Both the position numbers and the translations under genes were made by a program. From contig JAPFFF010000009.1 of assembly GCA_039105265.1 (NCBI GenBank), positions 2,294,001-2,358,000 of the forward strand: a stretch of 64,000 nt of DNA, read 5' to 3'. This DNA is from Tritrichomonas musculus. Taxonomy: Eukaryota > Parabasalia > Tritrichomonadida > Tritrichomonadidae. Below the pieces are notes generated by a model, which was not told where the DNA came from, did not search any database, and worked only from the letters and a program-made list of their open reading frames with translations. Below are positions 45,678 through 54,972 of the stretch, piece after piece. The number at the start of each line of letters is the position of its first letter. Position 1 is the first letter of the stretch.

Positions 45678-48377
45678 ATGAGGTATCAGATATATGATAA
45701 TATTAATAAACAGAATTATCGTGATAATTGTTTTGTATATGCGTGTATACAGTCTGGTGTGTTCACTGATGAAGAAATTAATAAATTACGAACTATGATG
45801 TTAACACGATCTATTCCAAATAAGAAGATAACGCAAATAGCTGAACAAATGAAATGTCACTTCGTTGTGTGCACAATTGATGAAAAAAGAGAATCACGCC
45901 ATATGAAACAATTAAGTATTGACACACGTAAGAATAAAAACGTTATATCAGATAGAGTAGTGCAGTTACTATTATATAAAGAACATTACATGATTGATAT
46001 GAATGAAACATTACCAATTTCGAAATATTACATTGAACATAAAACAGAAATTGATGAACAATTTTCACATAAACCAGTTACAAAACGTCAATTAATTAAA
46101 AACAAAAAAGGAGAAACATCTACTGGTACTTCACTAGCGACTGTCCTTACAACGATGTTCAAATGTGGATTTTTCAGGGAAATTAATCAATGTGAGCAAG
46201 GTATTCTTGAAACATGTGAATATGACAACCACTTAAATGATTACATTAACTTAGATTTTGATGAAGAATTATGTTGTAAAGAAGAGTCTACTAATCTGAA
46301 AAAAATAACTGAGTGGTCCCATATATACTATGCTGATTATGAAACCGACGTAACTGTATCTCCTCATAAACCATATTTATGTTGTGTATGCGATGATAAA
46401 AATGTTACATCATTTACTGGTCCAGATTTGACATCAAGATTCTTGAATTCACTACAAACGAATTCGTTAACATACTTCCATAATCTGAAATACGATGCAT
46501 GTTTTTTCATAAATGAGCCAGGATGGGAAACACAACGTTCAGGGACTTTATTACAAGTGATCATGGACAAGAAGAAAACTATAATTGATAAAAAAACAAA
46601 GAAATCAAAAGAAATTAGAGAAAAACATCTGACCTTCAGAAACAGTTATTCCATCATTCCAGCGCCATTAAGAGATTTTGCAAATATGTTCAAGTTAACG
46701 ACGCACAAAGAAATAATTTCATATAAGATATACACTGAAGAAAACATCAAACGAAAAATGATACCGTTTTCAGAATTTTATGATCAATATGTTGCAGAAA
46801 ATAAAGATAAACAAACTGATGAACAATTAGAAGAAAATCGTAAACAGTTAATCAAAAATGCAAAATTCGCTAATGCATACAATGAAAACAATTCACCTTG
46901 TATTGATAGTTCATCGAACATGACAATGCCTTGCATTGATATCATACAATATGCTAAATTTTACTGTATCAAGGACTGTTTGACGCTCATGAAAGGTATG
47001 AACAAATTTAATGATGATTTAGCAGAAGTTTTTAAAGAAACAAGTAAAACATGGGTGGGTATTCATCAATTTATCTCCATAAGTGCAGTAGGTTATGATT
47101 TTGCTCGTATATATGGTTGTTTCATTGGATGTCATCAATTAAGTGGAAAACCACAGAATTTTATTCAAAGATGTGTAAGCGGTGGAAGAACAATGACAGC
47201 TGATAATCAAAAACAGTATATTGAAGGTCGTATTCAAGACTTTGATGCCGTTAGTTTATACCCATCAGCGATGTCAATTATGGATGGTATTCCACAAGGA
47301 ACTCCACAAATCATACCAGATAATTGTACACATCAACAACTGATGTCTTATGATGCATTCTTCGCTGAAGTAAATATCACTAAATTATTACCCAAGTCTG
47401 AAAAACCATACCGATTTGGTCATATATATAAACGTAATGAACAACAATCAAAAATATTCTGTAATGAAACAGTGGAACATTACTACATTGATAAGATTAC
47501 GTTAATAGATCTCATGGAATTTTACGACGTAGAATACGAGCTCATCCGCGGGTATTTCTTCAATGAAGGCTTCAATAATAAGATCAACGAATTTATCAAA
47601 ACATTATTTGACTTACGTTTAAAGTATAAAAATGAAGGTAATGCATTACAACAAACGATCAAACTTTTATTGAACTCAATTTATGGAAAATCAATACTGA
47701 AACCAATGACTGAAGAAACTAAAGTGATTGACAAAAATAAAATTATACCATACGTATTTCGCAATTATAACTTCATTAAGGAAGTAACTTTTACTGATTC
47801 ATCCAAATGTTTCGTTAAAAAGATCAAACCAGTTAATGAACATTTTAATTTACCACAATTTGGTGCGTCAGTGTTATCATGGTCAAAACATATCATGAAT
47901 CAAGTTGTGAGTACTGCTGAACAGAATAATATTGATATATACTACACAGATACCGACAGTGTACACTTAAATGAATGTGATTTACCAAAACTGGCCAGTA
48001 TATATAAAGAAAAATATGGAAAAGAATTAATCGGTAAAAATATGACACAATTCCACAGTGATTTTGATTCATTTCCAGGTGCTGTAGGACAAATACACTC
48101 ACGTAAATTAATCGCATTAGGTAAGAAATCATACCTTGATATATTAGTTGATGAACAAGGTAATGAGAATTATCACATAAGAATGAAAGGAGTTTGTAAA
48201 CAATGTATCATAAATAAATGTAAAAGAATGAATATTACAGTTGAAGAATTATATGAACGTATGTATCATGGAGAAACAATGACATTTGATCTCACAGATG
48301 GAGCTAACTGTTTCAGAAAAACAAAGACGTTTTCACAAATAACTTTACCACAATTTAATAGAACAGTTAAATTTTAA
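45678..48377 (+). CDS. polB: Maverick protein-primed DNA polymerase B
   Basis: 899 residues. Exonuclease motifs: Exo I YYADYETD (217-224), Exo II TYFHNLKYDACFF (265-277), Exo III YCIKDC (429-434). Polymerase motifs: A DFDAVSLYPS (521-530), B KLLLNSIYGK (662-671), C YYTDTDS (755-761), then KKSYLD, the KxY motif. This is the family-B set of protein-primed type found in Polintons, adenoviruses and linear plasmids. It replicates the element with a terminal protein as primer. Residues 1-110 form an extra domain with DNCF (Cys18) and EHYMID (His103), reminiscent of papain/OTU-type peptidases; see findings. The gene looks whole. Confidence 0.95.
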   Translation: MRYQIYDNINKQNYRDNCFVYACIQSGVFTDEEINKLRTMMLTRSIPNKKITQIAEQMKCHFVVCTIDEKRESRHMKQLSIDTRKNKNVISDRVVQLLLYKEHYMIDMNETLPISKYYIEHKTEIDEQFSHKPVTKRQLIKNKKGETSTGTSLATVLTTMFKCGFFREINQCEQGILETCEYDNHLNDYINLDFDEELCCKEESTNLKKITEWSHIYYADYETDVTVSPHKPYLCCVCDDKNVTSFTGPDLTSRFLNSLQTNSLTYFHNLKYDACFFINEPGWETQRSGTLLQVIMDKKKTIIDKKTKKSKEIREKHLTFRNSYSIIPAPLRDFANMFKLTTHKEIISYKIYTEENIKRKMIPFSEFYDQYVAENKDKQTDEQLEENRKQLIKNAKFANAYNENNSPCIDSSSNMTMPCIDIIQYAKFYCIKDCLTLMKGMNKFNDDLAEVFKETSKTWVGIHQFISISAVGYDFARIYGCFIGCHQLSGKPQNFIQRCVSGGRTMTADNQKQYIEGRIQDFDAVSLYPSAMSIMDGIPQGTPQIIPDNCTHQQLMSYDAFFAEVNITKLLPKSEKPYRFGHIYKRNEQQSKIFCNETVEHYYIDKITLIDLMEFYDVEYELIRGYFFNEGFNNKINEFIKTLFDLRLKYKNEGNALQQTIKLLLNSIYGKSILKPMTEETKVIDKNKIIPYVFRNYNFIKEVTFTDSSKCFVKKIKPVNEHFNLPQFGASVLSWSKHIMNQVVSTAEQNNIDIYYTDTDSVHLNECDLPKLASIYKEKYGKELIGKNMTQFHSDFDSFPGAVGQIHSRKLIALGKKSYLDILVDEQGNENYHIRMKGVCKQCIINKCKRMNITVEELYERMYHGETMTFDLTDGANCFRKTKTFSQITLPQFNRTVKF

Positions 48378-48406
48378 ATCAAAAATATTTTTTTATTCTA
48401 ATACAA

Positions 48407-48934
48407 ATGAGCAAAGCATCAGGCTCTAACAGACTGTCAGTCAAGAATTTCGTTGAAACATTACTCAACACCATCAGAGCAACAACAAAAGTAATTACTC
48501 CAAAGATGTACGTTTACCTTGATAGTAAAATATACCCCAATGAATTTGGTATCAGTGTACGACCATTACAAGTAAAATTAGGTACAGAAGTGATAAACAT
48601 GCAACGACTTATCGATATATTTGATAAAGTTCCGTATATTACAGTAAAAGAAAACCGTTATAGATCTGTATATAGAGAACCAATGTTAATGACTATTGAC
48701 TTAAAAGAAAAACAATACAATGATACCACATATTATGAATACTATATCGATAAATTATTCTTACGAAATGAATTAACGAAATATAACAAAATTTATACCA
48801 ACGCCCATGAAATTATCACAAAATATAAACAATCACATGTGGAAACACAACCAATAGAGGAATTTAACGAAGTTTGTAAAACAAATGAATTTGATGAATG
48901 TAACTCACTTAGCAATTTGCAAAGCAAACTTTAA
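48407..48934 (+). CDS. Maverick protein downstream of polymerase B, unknown
   Basis: 175 residues, mixed alpha/beta (FVETLLNTIRATTKVITPKM; ISVRPLQVKLGTEVINMQRL; YYEYYIDKLFLRNELTKYNK). No motif recognised. It begins MSKASGSN, similar to MSKASRSN inside the small gene at 61094. Its last codons contain the palindrome TTTGCAAAGCAAA (48916-48928). The leader TTTTTTATTCTAATACAAATG closely matches that of the HNH gene on the other strand (quoted in part), so the two are probably co-regulated. Confidence 0.6.
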   Translation: MSKASGSNRLSVKNFVETLLNTIRATTKVITPKMYVYLDSKIYPNEFGISVRPLQVKLGTEVINMQRLIDIFDKVPYITVKENRYRSVYREPMLMTIDLKEKQYNDTTYYEYYIDKLFLRNELTKYNKIYTNAHEIITKYKQSHVETQPIEEFNEVCKTNEFDECNSLSNLQSKL

Positions 48935-49015
48935 GAAATAAATGATAAACCATATATTAAAAATAACTATTAATGTTTAATAATTTTTTATTTTAATTTT
49001 TTATCAACAATATAA

Positions 49016-49345
49016 ATGACTACCATAAACACAGATTTATTTATTCCCAAAGGGAACTTTGCACAACAAAAAGATACTCAAGTAATCAAATTACTCAAAA
49101 ATAAACAAACCACAAATGAAACTACAAAAGAAAATATTGTTGAAAGTGATTCGCCAAACGAACCATGTGACGTAAATCCTGTTAAACCAAAATCAAATAG
49201 AGGACGTAAAAAGAAGTATGCTACTGATGAAGAAAGAATACTCGCTAGACGAGCCCAACAAAAAGCATACCGTGAAAGAAAGAAGAAAGAATTACAAGAA
49301 TTAAGGGAACTTAAAGCTAGACTTGATGCAGTCAATGATAATTAA
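49016..49345 (+). CDS. Maverick AT-hook / bZIP-like small basic protein
   Basis: 109 residues. The first 55 are polar and disordered. SNRGRKKKY (about 60-68) resembles an AT-hook (RGRKK for RGRP). ARRAQQKAYRERKKKELQEL (about 77-96) resembles a bZIP basic region (RRAQNRxAQRxFRERK), followed by a short leucine-spaced helix LRELKARLDAV. The zipper is shorter than normal, so it may bind DNA as a weak dimer or act as a DNA-condensing virion or regulatory protein. Candidate regulator of element genes; function inferred from pattern. Confidence 0.6.
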   Translation: MTTINTDLFIPKGNFAQQKDTQVIKLLKNKQTTNETTKENIVESDSPNEPCDVNPVKPKSNRGRKKKYATDEERILARRAQQKAYRERKKKELQELRELKARLDAVNDN

Positions 49346-49370
49346 AAAATAATTAAACCATTATCGAAGA

Positions 49371-49383
49371 TTTGCAAAGCAAA
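49371..49383. repeat. Palindrome TTTGCAAAGCAAA between genes
   Basis: Perfect five-base arms around AAA, in the gap between the bZIP-like gene and the convergent minus-strand gene. One of the dispersed palindrome family. Confidence 0.8.
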
Positions 49384-49419
49384 TTAATGACAACAGGATT
49401 GTTATTTTTGCCCAACTAT

Positions 49420-50181
49420 TCACTTGAGTTTCATTTTTGGGTTTTCAGCTGGGTTTACTTTAATTGTTATGAACATTGGACTTAATAGCTTAATTGGTTG
49501 ATATTTAAAGTCAACTAACTCTAACTCTATTTGTTTGAATGAATCTATATTAACAATATTTTTGATTGGTTTTCCATATGTTTCAAAATTCTGTATGATA
49601 GGTACGTTATGTCTAATAATGTGATCGATACATGCTATAACAGATGGAGTGTATTCTTTATCGTCAATATTTGATTGAATCGCTTGACCTTGTTTTGACA
49701 CCAAATATAGTCTATTATAAAAATCGAATATTGGTACATTGCAAGTAGTTGCGACATTTATTGGGAACACTTGATTGAGTGGGTGGTTATACAATCCAGT
49801 TATTAACGATGCTCTATAAGATATAGCTGTAATACGAAAATTATTCACGTGTGGAGTTATTTCTATCCTGCCAGTGTTACCATTAATAAGAGCATTGGCT
49901 ATTGGATTTCTATTCGCATCAAGATGATGAAATATGTTGAATATATCAGCCGCTGTAATGTGTTTACTATCATGTAATCGACTAATTGATGCTCGTGGAG
50001 TATTTCTTCCATCATTATCATTCCATTGAAGTACCACGTAATCGTCATCAGTAATTATGAGTACGTCTCTAGTATTTATTGAAGCAACATGGTATTCAAT
50101 ATATTCGCAGTTCCATGGTATGTTAATGTTTGTTCTTATGTGATTGTAATCAGGTCCAGTACTCTTTAATGATAAAAGCAT
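49420..50181 (-). CDS. Maverick beta-rich protein, possible virion protein
   Basis: 253 residues from the Met at 50181; an upstream ATG at 50190 would add three residues. I prefer 50181 because its leader TGTACAAAATG resembles the ACAAATG context of other element genes. The sequence is rich in beta-type segments (WNCEYIEYHVASI; VLIITDDDYVVLQWND; FRITAISYRASLI; IELELVDFKYQPIKLLSPMF). Size and strand content fit a single-jelly-roll minor capsid or another structural protein, but the gene at the right edge is a better penton candidate. It is divergent from the fibre gene, with only 15 bases between the chosen ATGs. Confidence 0.5.
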   Translation of the reverse strand: MLLSLKSTGPDYNHIRTNINIPWNCEYIEYHVASINTRDVLIITDDDYVVLQWNDNDGRNTPRASISRLHDSKHITAADIFNIFHHLDANRNPIANALINGNTGRIEITPHVNNFRITAISYRASLITGLYNHPLNQVFPINVATTCNVPIFDFYNRLYLVSKQGQAIQSNIDDKEYTPSVIACIDHIIRHNVPIIQNFETYGKPIKNIVNIDSFKQIELELVDFKYQPIKLLSPMFITIKVNPAENPKMKLK

Positions 50182-50196
50182 TTTGTACATTATAAA

Positions 50197-53100
50197 ATGA
50201 TCACACCACTATCTATACAAACACTTGAACTTGTCGATGAAGGGTATGAGGTGAAAGTGGAAAACAACGAATTGAAAATTACAAATAATGCAACAACAGA
50301 AGATGTGCGTATCAACTGTATATACACCAAAGATGAAATCAATGAAATAATCAAAAATAATACTCCTGAAGAGAAAGAAGAATTTTTTAAACTCCGTGAA
50401 TCTGAGCAATTATATCTGTATAAACCGTCGAAAATAACACAATCAACGAAATATTATGAAATGATCTGGAATATTGATTCCTCATATAACATACCACCAC
50501 AAACGAATTTTGAATTTAAAGATTACTTATTTGGTCATACATGGGCGTTGACATGGGATGGAACAAGCTGGGTTGGAAACAATGTAGTGAATCATTCATT
50601 CAATAAACAATCAACTAGAACTAACAACAACGGCAAACCAGCATTAGTAATTCAACATACTGAACATGTACTTAAATGGATCAAATGTATAGTTGATACC
50701 GTCAAAGATACAGACAACTACGCAACTATATTATCAAAATATGTTACTAACTGGAGAGTACTTTACACTAATGGAACTGTAATAAACATACCTGACGATA
50801 ATGTACAACTCGATGAAGCACCTTCTTATGATAACATTGATGTGCAACAATTCATAGTTAAAGTCAATAAAGATGTATCCAGTAAAAACATGCTTTACGT
50901 TTTAGCCGATATTAACATCGACGGATATATAACACCATTAAAGTGGGATTCAAACATAACCACACCTATCGTTTCACATTGTCTGAATACTCGTGATAAT
51001 AACCCAGTTATCGAATCATTTACATATGTACGTGAAGTAAAACATTCCAATAAATCAATCAGCGACGCAGACTCTGTTATACAGACACCTGAAGAACAAA
51101 ATAAGAAGGATATACATATTTACATCGAAAAGGAGTACTTTGATCAAAAACCCGACAATGCTGATTCGCAAAGCGAACTTGGTGAAAACAATTCAACCTA
51201 TAACCCATTTGATATCATGATTACACAACAATTTTATGAAGTAAAACCCGACCCACGTAATTGTACTACACTAACGACTGATAAGAATATATATTCATCA
51301 AAAATAATATGGGCCGATAATATCATGACCATGCGTCGAGATTTAAACGTTGTTGGCGGTACTGTAGACGTATTAGCTTATGATTACTCAGCATTAAGAG
51401 CTATCATCAATGGAATTCAAGAACAACTTAGATTACAAAATGAATATAACGATTACATCAAAACTATTCGTGATGGTTTAACAATTGCAGGAAATATACT
51501 CAATATTCTTCAAGGTGCAGTTAACATGATATCTGATTTATCGAAATTAACACTAAATGATGAAAAAATCAACATTAATACATATCGTACAGAAGATTTT
51601 ACATTTCCAGGTATGGGTGGAGGTGGTTACGGCGGTGATGATTACCCAGGTGGTAAAAAACCAATTAGTGGAAAATTTTTGCTTGATATGGACACAAATG
51701 CTTCTGAACATGTACTTAAACGATTTATACCAACACAAACAGAAATACCAGCAGCAACATCAACATTAACAGCAACTGAATTAGTATTAAACGCATTAAA
51801 CTCTTTAACACAAATAGGTGATGCAACAACGACTATCATTGCTGGAGGATTAACATTAAATAGATTACCTGATATCACTCAAGGTGTAAGAACTATACAA
51901 CAATCAATTCATACAATAACTAATTCATTTAATGAACTTTTACGTAGATGGCGTGAACGTCGTAATAATACCATTGTTGATCATACAATATCAAATACCA
52001 CTGAAATGGAATTAGACGATCTAGATGAACTTCCAATTAATACATTAACACATGATACAACCACAAATGTAGCAACAACAACCAATACTCTATTTGACGA
52101 TTACACACTTGAATCATTATCAAATCTTACAAATGAAGAATTACTAGCATTAAATTCAGCCGATATTAACATTCAACAAATTGGTAACGACCTCATATTT
52201 GTATCATGTGTATCTACTGGTGAAGTGCTTTATGTCAGAAGATGCGATCATGTACAATCAATTACAAATCCTGAATGTATAAGATTCACTAACAGACGAA
52301 ATATAAATACTACATCGACATGGTCTTATGATGGACATACAGCATTAGAAATAGAACAGATGTTATTAACTGATCGTATATTATTTGAGAATACACACCC
52401 AGAAATACGATTTGTAAGAAACAGTGATGTAGATACCGGTGTTGATTGGACTGAAGTTCGTGATTCAAATAATAAAACTGTTGCTATTATCGATATAACA
52501 ATGTTGACTCGTACATCTGTCGGCAATGATGGAATTAACATACAATCACACAACAACAATGTAACACTCAATCAAGATGGTTTACATGTAGAAACAAACA
52601 TCAATGAATTAATCGCTAATGAGTATAACATCGTCGTAACACAACATGAACTTACTCCAACTACAGATGGATCGGTAATAATACCCAACACAACAATCAC
52701 ACTAAATGACGTTGAACAAATGGACTGGTACGCACGACATAGATTAACAAATGAAAATCCAGCAATACAATTCAGACCACATGATGCAACACTAGATGAT
52801 TCAATAACTGAAGAATATACAGAAGTATTATACAGTAATAATGTAATTGGAGTAATTGATCGAAGACAACTGAATCAGGTATCTATTGATGGAAATCACA
52901 TTACAATAACAAATCCACATACGAGTTTAACATTAACAGATCATAGTATTGAATGGATGACAAATCACGAAAACCAACAACAACGTTATTCGTTAAATGG
53001 ATTTTTAAGTAATATTAGTACCAGATTTGAAGAACAATCACAGGTGTTTGAATGGTTATTAGAACATCCAACATTAACTGACAGATATATAGTTGGTAGA

Positions 53101-54855
53101 GGTTCAGCTGTGTTAGTACCATTAGTTGATGCTTTGTTATATATACCACGAGCTATTCACGGAGTGAACACATTTTCAGTTGATGGTGAATCAATTCCGT
53201 TTGCAAAGCAAACTTCATTAAATGAAACAAAAATTAGTTTAAAACCATTGATCGACTGGTGTACTAGCACAGAAAGTGATGTAGCAATACCTGATGACAA
53301 TAATCAAGCTATTTCACTAAATTCATGCATTAATATATGTAAAACCTTTCGTGATACTATTAAAGGACCATTAGCATTATTATCATATAAAATTCAAGAA
53401 ATTGAAGATAATTCACCCGCTGACGACCCAGTTATTGATAAAACAGAAGAATTTGATACACTTAGCGGTTATGACGATTATTATGTCAAACACAGTGATA
53501 TTTCAGTATATGAACCAACAGTAACAACAGAAACCGGCGTGATTGATCCAGTTAATGACAATGTTGTAATTATGAAAATAACTTTACCATCAATTTTGAA
53601 AAATAAGTTATTGACATCAACGAGTAATACAAATGTGTTTAAAATTCATTTACGAAATTTGTTAATATTGGATTGGCAAGGTAATGTATTAAATGATTTT
53701 ATAATTTCAGTAGATGATGGTTCGTTTATATGTCCACAATTAACACACAACAAAGCAAGAGATTGTTATACATATTCAACTAGAAAACGAGAAAATCCTG
53801 AAATAATGTTCGATAAAGATCTTAATATCGACCCATACACATGGTATCTTAACGGTGATATGACCATTCATAATTTAACAATCAATGATGCACTAGTATC
53901 ACGTAAACCAGTTATTAAATGTGATATAATTGATGCTCAAAATGCTCTTAAATTACAGAAATCTGACGTATATTACTTCTATCGACCGACAAGTATATCA
54001 TACAACCAACATGTGAAATACGACGATTTGTTTGGCTCAGAAACATTGGAATACGAATGTGAATGTTATACAATGATCTATAAAATTCCTGAATCATATA
54101 TGATACCAACTAATCTATCATTCAAGTTTAAAGAGTACTGTTTTGGTAATTCATGGGTGTTGACATGGGATGGAAATAACTGGATTGGTGATAACATTCA
54201 AGGAAGATTTCAAGGTAAGATAATCAATAAATGTAATCTTCAAGATACTAAACCTGATAATTGGGGCGGTAAAGGATGTATGATAGCAGTTAAACATGAT
54301 ACATTGAACAGTCGAGCAGTACCTGAAAATAAAACACACGGTTTAGCATATTCACTCTTAAACGAATGTCAAAATAATGGTCACTATGAAACATTGATAC
54401 AAAAACGTGATGGTAGTATTGTTAAAGGCTCTGATTTTGAAATATCACTTGGTCATTCATTCATGATTTACGACGCAAAGTTGGACGGTTATGATTTAGT
54501 TGAAATTCATTGTAATCAAGATCATCATTCGACGTCAAAAATTGATCTCAAAGATATTGAGTTACTTTACCTTGATATATCTTTACCAAATCAAACAGAT
54601 GTTATGCGTTTATCATTCACAATTAAGGAAAAACACCCATCTGGCGGCATTAATGATTCAGCAACTATTGATATATATGGAGCACTTGATACAATTGAAA
54701 GAATAGCTTATAAATGGAGTTCAACATCTAAAAACACACAAATTGATGAAAGTGGACAAACATACAGTAACAGAGATATAGTTTTGTATTTACGTCATGA
54801 TTATACCGATCCAATTGATGAAATAAACTGGGATCCATCAACGAATGCATTTTAA
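50197..54855 (+). CDS. Maverick giant fibre-like structural protein
   Basis: 1,552 residues. The N-terminal ~330 residues and C-terminal ~320 residues are homologous to each other: FKDYLFGHTWALTWDGTSWV (about 107-126) matches FKEYCFGNSWVLTWDGNNWI (about 1310-1329). Between them come a helical segment (MRRDLNVVGGTVDVLAYDYS, near 380), a glycine-rich hinge (GMGGGGYGGDDYPGG), and repeated beta modules (YNIVVTQHELTPTTDGSVII; SIDGNHITITNPHTSLTLTD) like the beta-prism repeats of phage fibres. No enzyme motif. Likely a virion-surface or attachment protein. The palindromes TTCGCAAAGCGAA (51165) and TTTGCAAAGCAAA (53200) lie inside it in different frames. A related gene follows directly at 54973. Confidence 0.7.
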   Translation: MITPLSIQTLELVDEGYEVKVENNELKITNNATTEDVRINCIYTKDEINEIIKNNTPEEKEEFFKLRESEQLYLYKPSKITQSTKYYEMIWNIDSSYNIPPQTNFEFKDYLFGHTWALTWDGTSWVGNNVVNHSFNKQSTRTNNNGKPALVIQHTEHVLKWIKCIVDTVKDTDNYATILSKYVTNWRVLYTNGTVINIPDDNVQLDEAPSYDNIDVQQFIVKVNKDVSSKNMLYVLADINIDGYITPLKWDSNITTPIVSHCLNTRDNNPVIESFTYVREVKHSNKSISDADSVIQTPEEQNKKDIHIYIEKEYFDQKPDNADSQSELGENNSTYNPFDIMITQQFYEVKPDPRNCTTLTTDKNIYSSKIIWADNIMTMRRDLNVVGGTVDVLAYDYSALRAIINGIQEQLRLQNEYNDYIKTIRDGLTIAGNILNILQGAVNMISDLSKLTLNDEKININTYRTEDFTFPGMGGGGYGGDDYPGGKKPISGKFLLDMDTNASEHVLKRFIPTQTEIPAATSTLTATELVLNALNSLTQIGDATTTIIAGGLTLNRLPDITQGVRTIQQSIHTITNSFNELLRRWRERRNNTIVDHTISNTTEMELDDLDELPINTLTHDTTTNVATTTNTLFDDYTLESLSNLTNEELLALNSADINIQQIGNDLIFVSCVSTGEVLYVRRCDHVQSITNPECIRFTNRRNINTTSTWSYDGHTALEIEQMLLTDRILFENTHPEIRFVRNSDVDTGVDWTEVRDSNNKTVAIIDITMLTRTSVGNDGINIQSHNNNVTLNQDGLHVETNINELIANEYNIVVTQHELTPTTDGSVIIPNTTITLNDVEQMDWYARHRLTNENPAIQFRPHDATLDDSITEEYTEVLYSNNVIGVIDRRQLNQVSIDGNHITITNPHTSLTLTDHSIEWMTNHENQQQRYSLNGFLSNISTRFEEQSQVFEWLLEHPTLTDRYIVGRGSAVLVPLVDALLYIPRAIHGVNTFSVDGESIPFAKQTSLNETKISLKPLIDWCTSTESDVAIPDDNNQAISLNSCINICKTFRDTIKGPLALLSYKIQEIEDNSPADDPVIDKTEEFDTLSGYDDYYVKHSDISVYEPTVTTETGVIDPVNDNVVIMKITLPSILKNKLLTSTSNTNVFKIHLRNLLILDWQGNVLNDFIISVDDGSFICPQLTHNKARDCYTYSTRKRENPEIMFDKDLNIDPYTWYLNGDMTIHNLTINDALVSRKPVIKCDIIDAQNALKLQKSDVYYFYRPTSISYNQHVKYDDLFGSETLEYECECYTMIYKIPESYMIPTNLSFKFKEYCFGNSWVLTWDGNNWIGDNIQGRFQGKIINKCNLQDTKPDNWGGKGCMIAVKHDTLNSRAVPENKTHGLAYSLLNECQNNGHYETLIQKRDGSIVKGSDFEISLGHSFMIYDAKLDGYDLVEIHCNQDHHSTSKIDLKDIELLYLDISLPNQTDVMRLSFTIKEKHPSGGINDSATIDIYGALDTIERIAYKWSSTSKNTQIDESGQTYSNRDIVLYLRHDYTDPIDEINWDPSTNAF

Positions 54856-54972
54856 TATATCATTAAACAACAATTCTATGAAGTATCGCCAAATCCGAAT
54901 GCATCAACAACATTATATACAGATTTCAACATTACATCATCGAAAATTATCACAGCAGATAACATCACTACA

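Noticed and set aside
49420-50181. Firm call as the minor capsid (penton) protein
   Set aside because: Beta-rich but without a decisive motif, and the gene at the right edge is an equal or better candidate.
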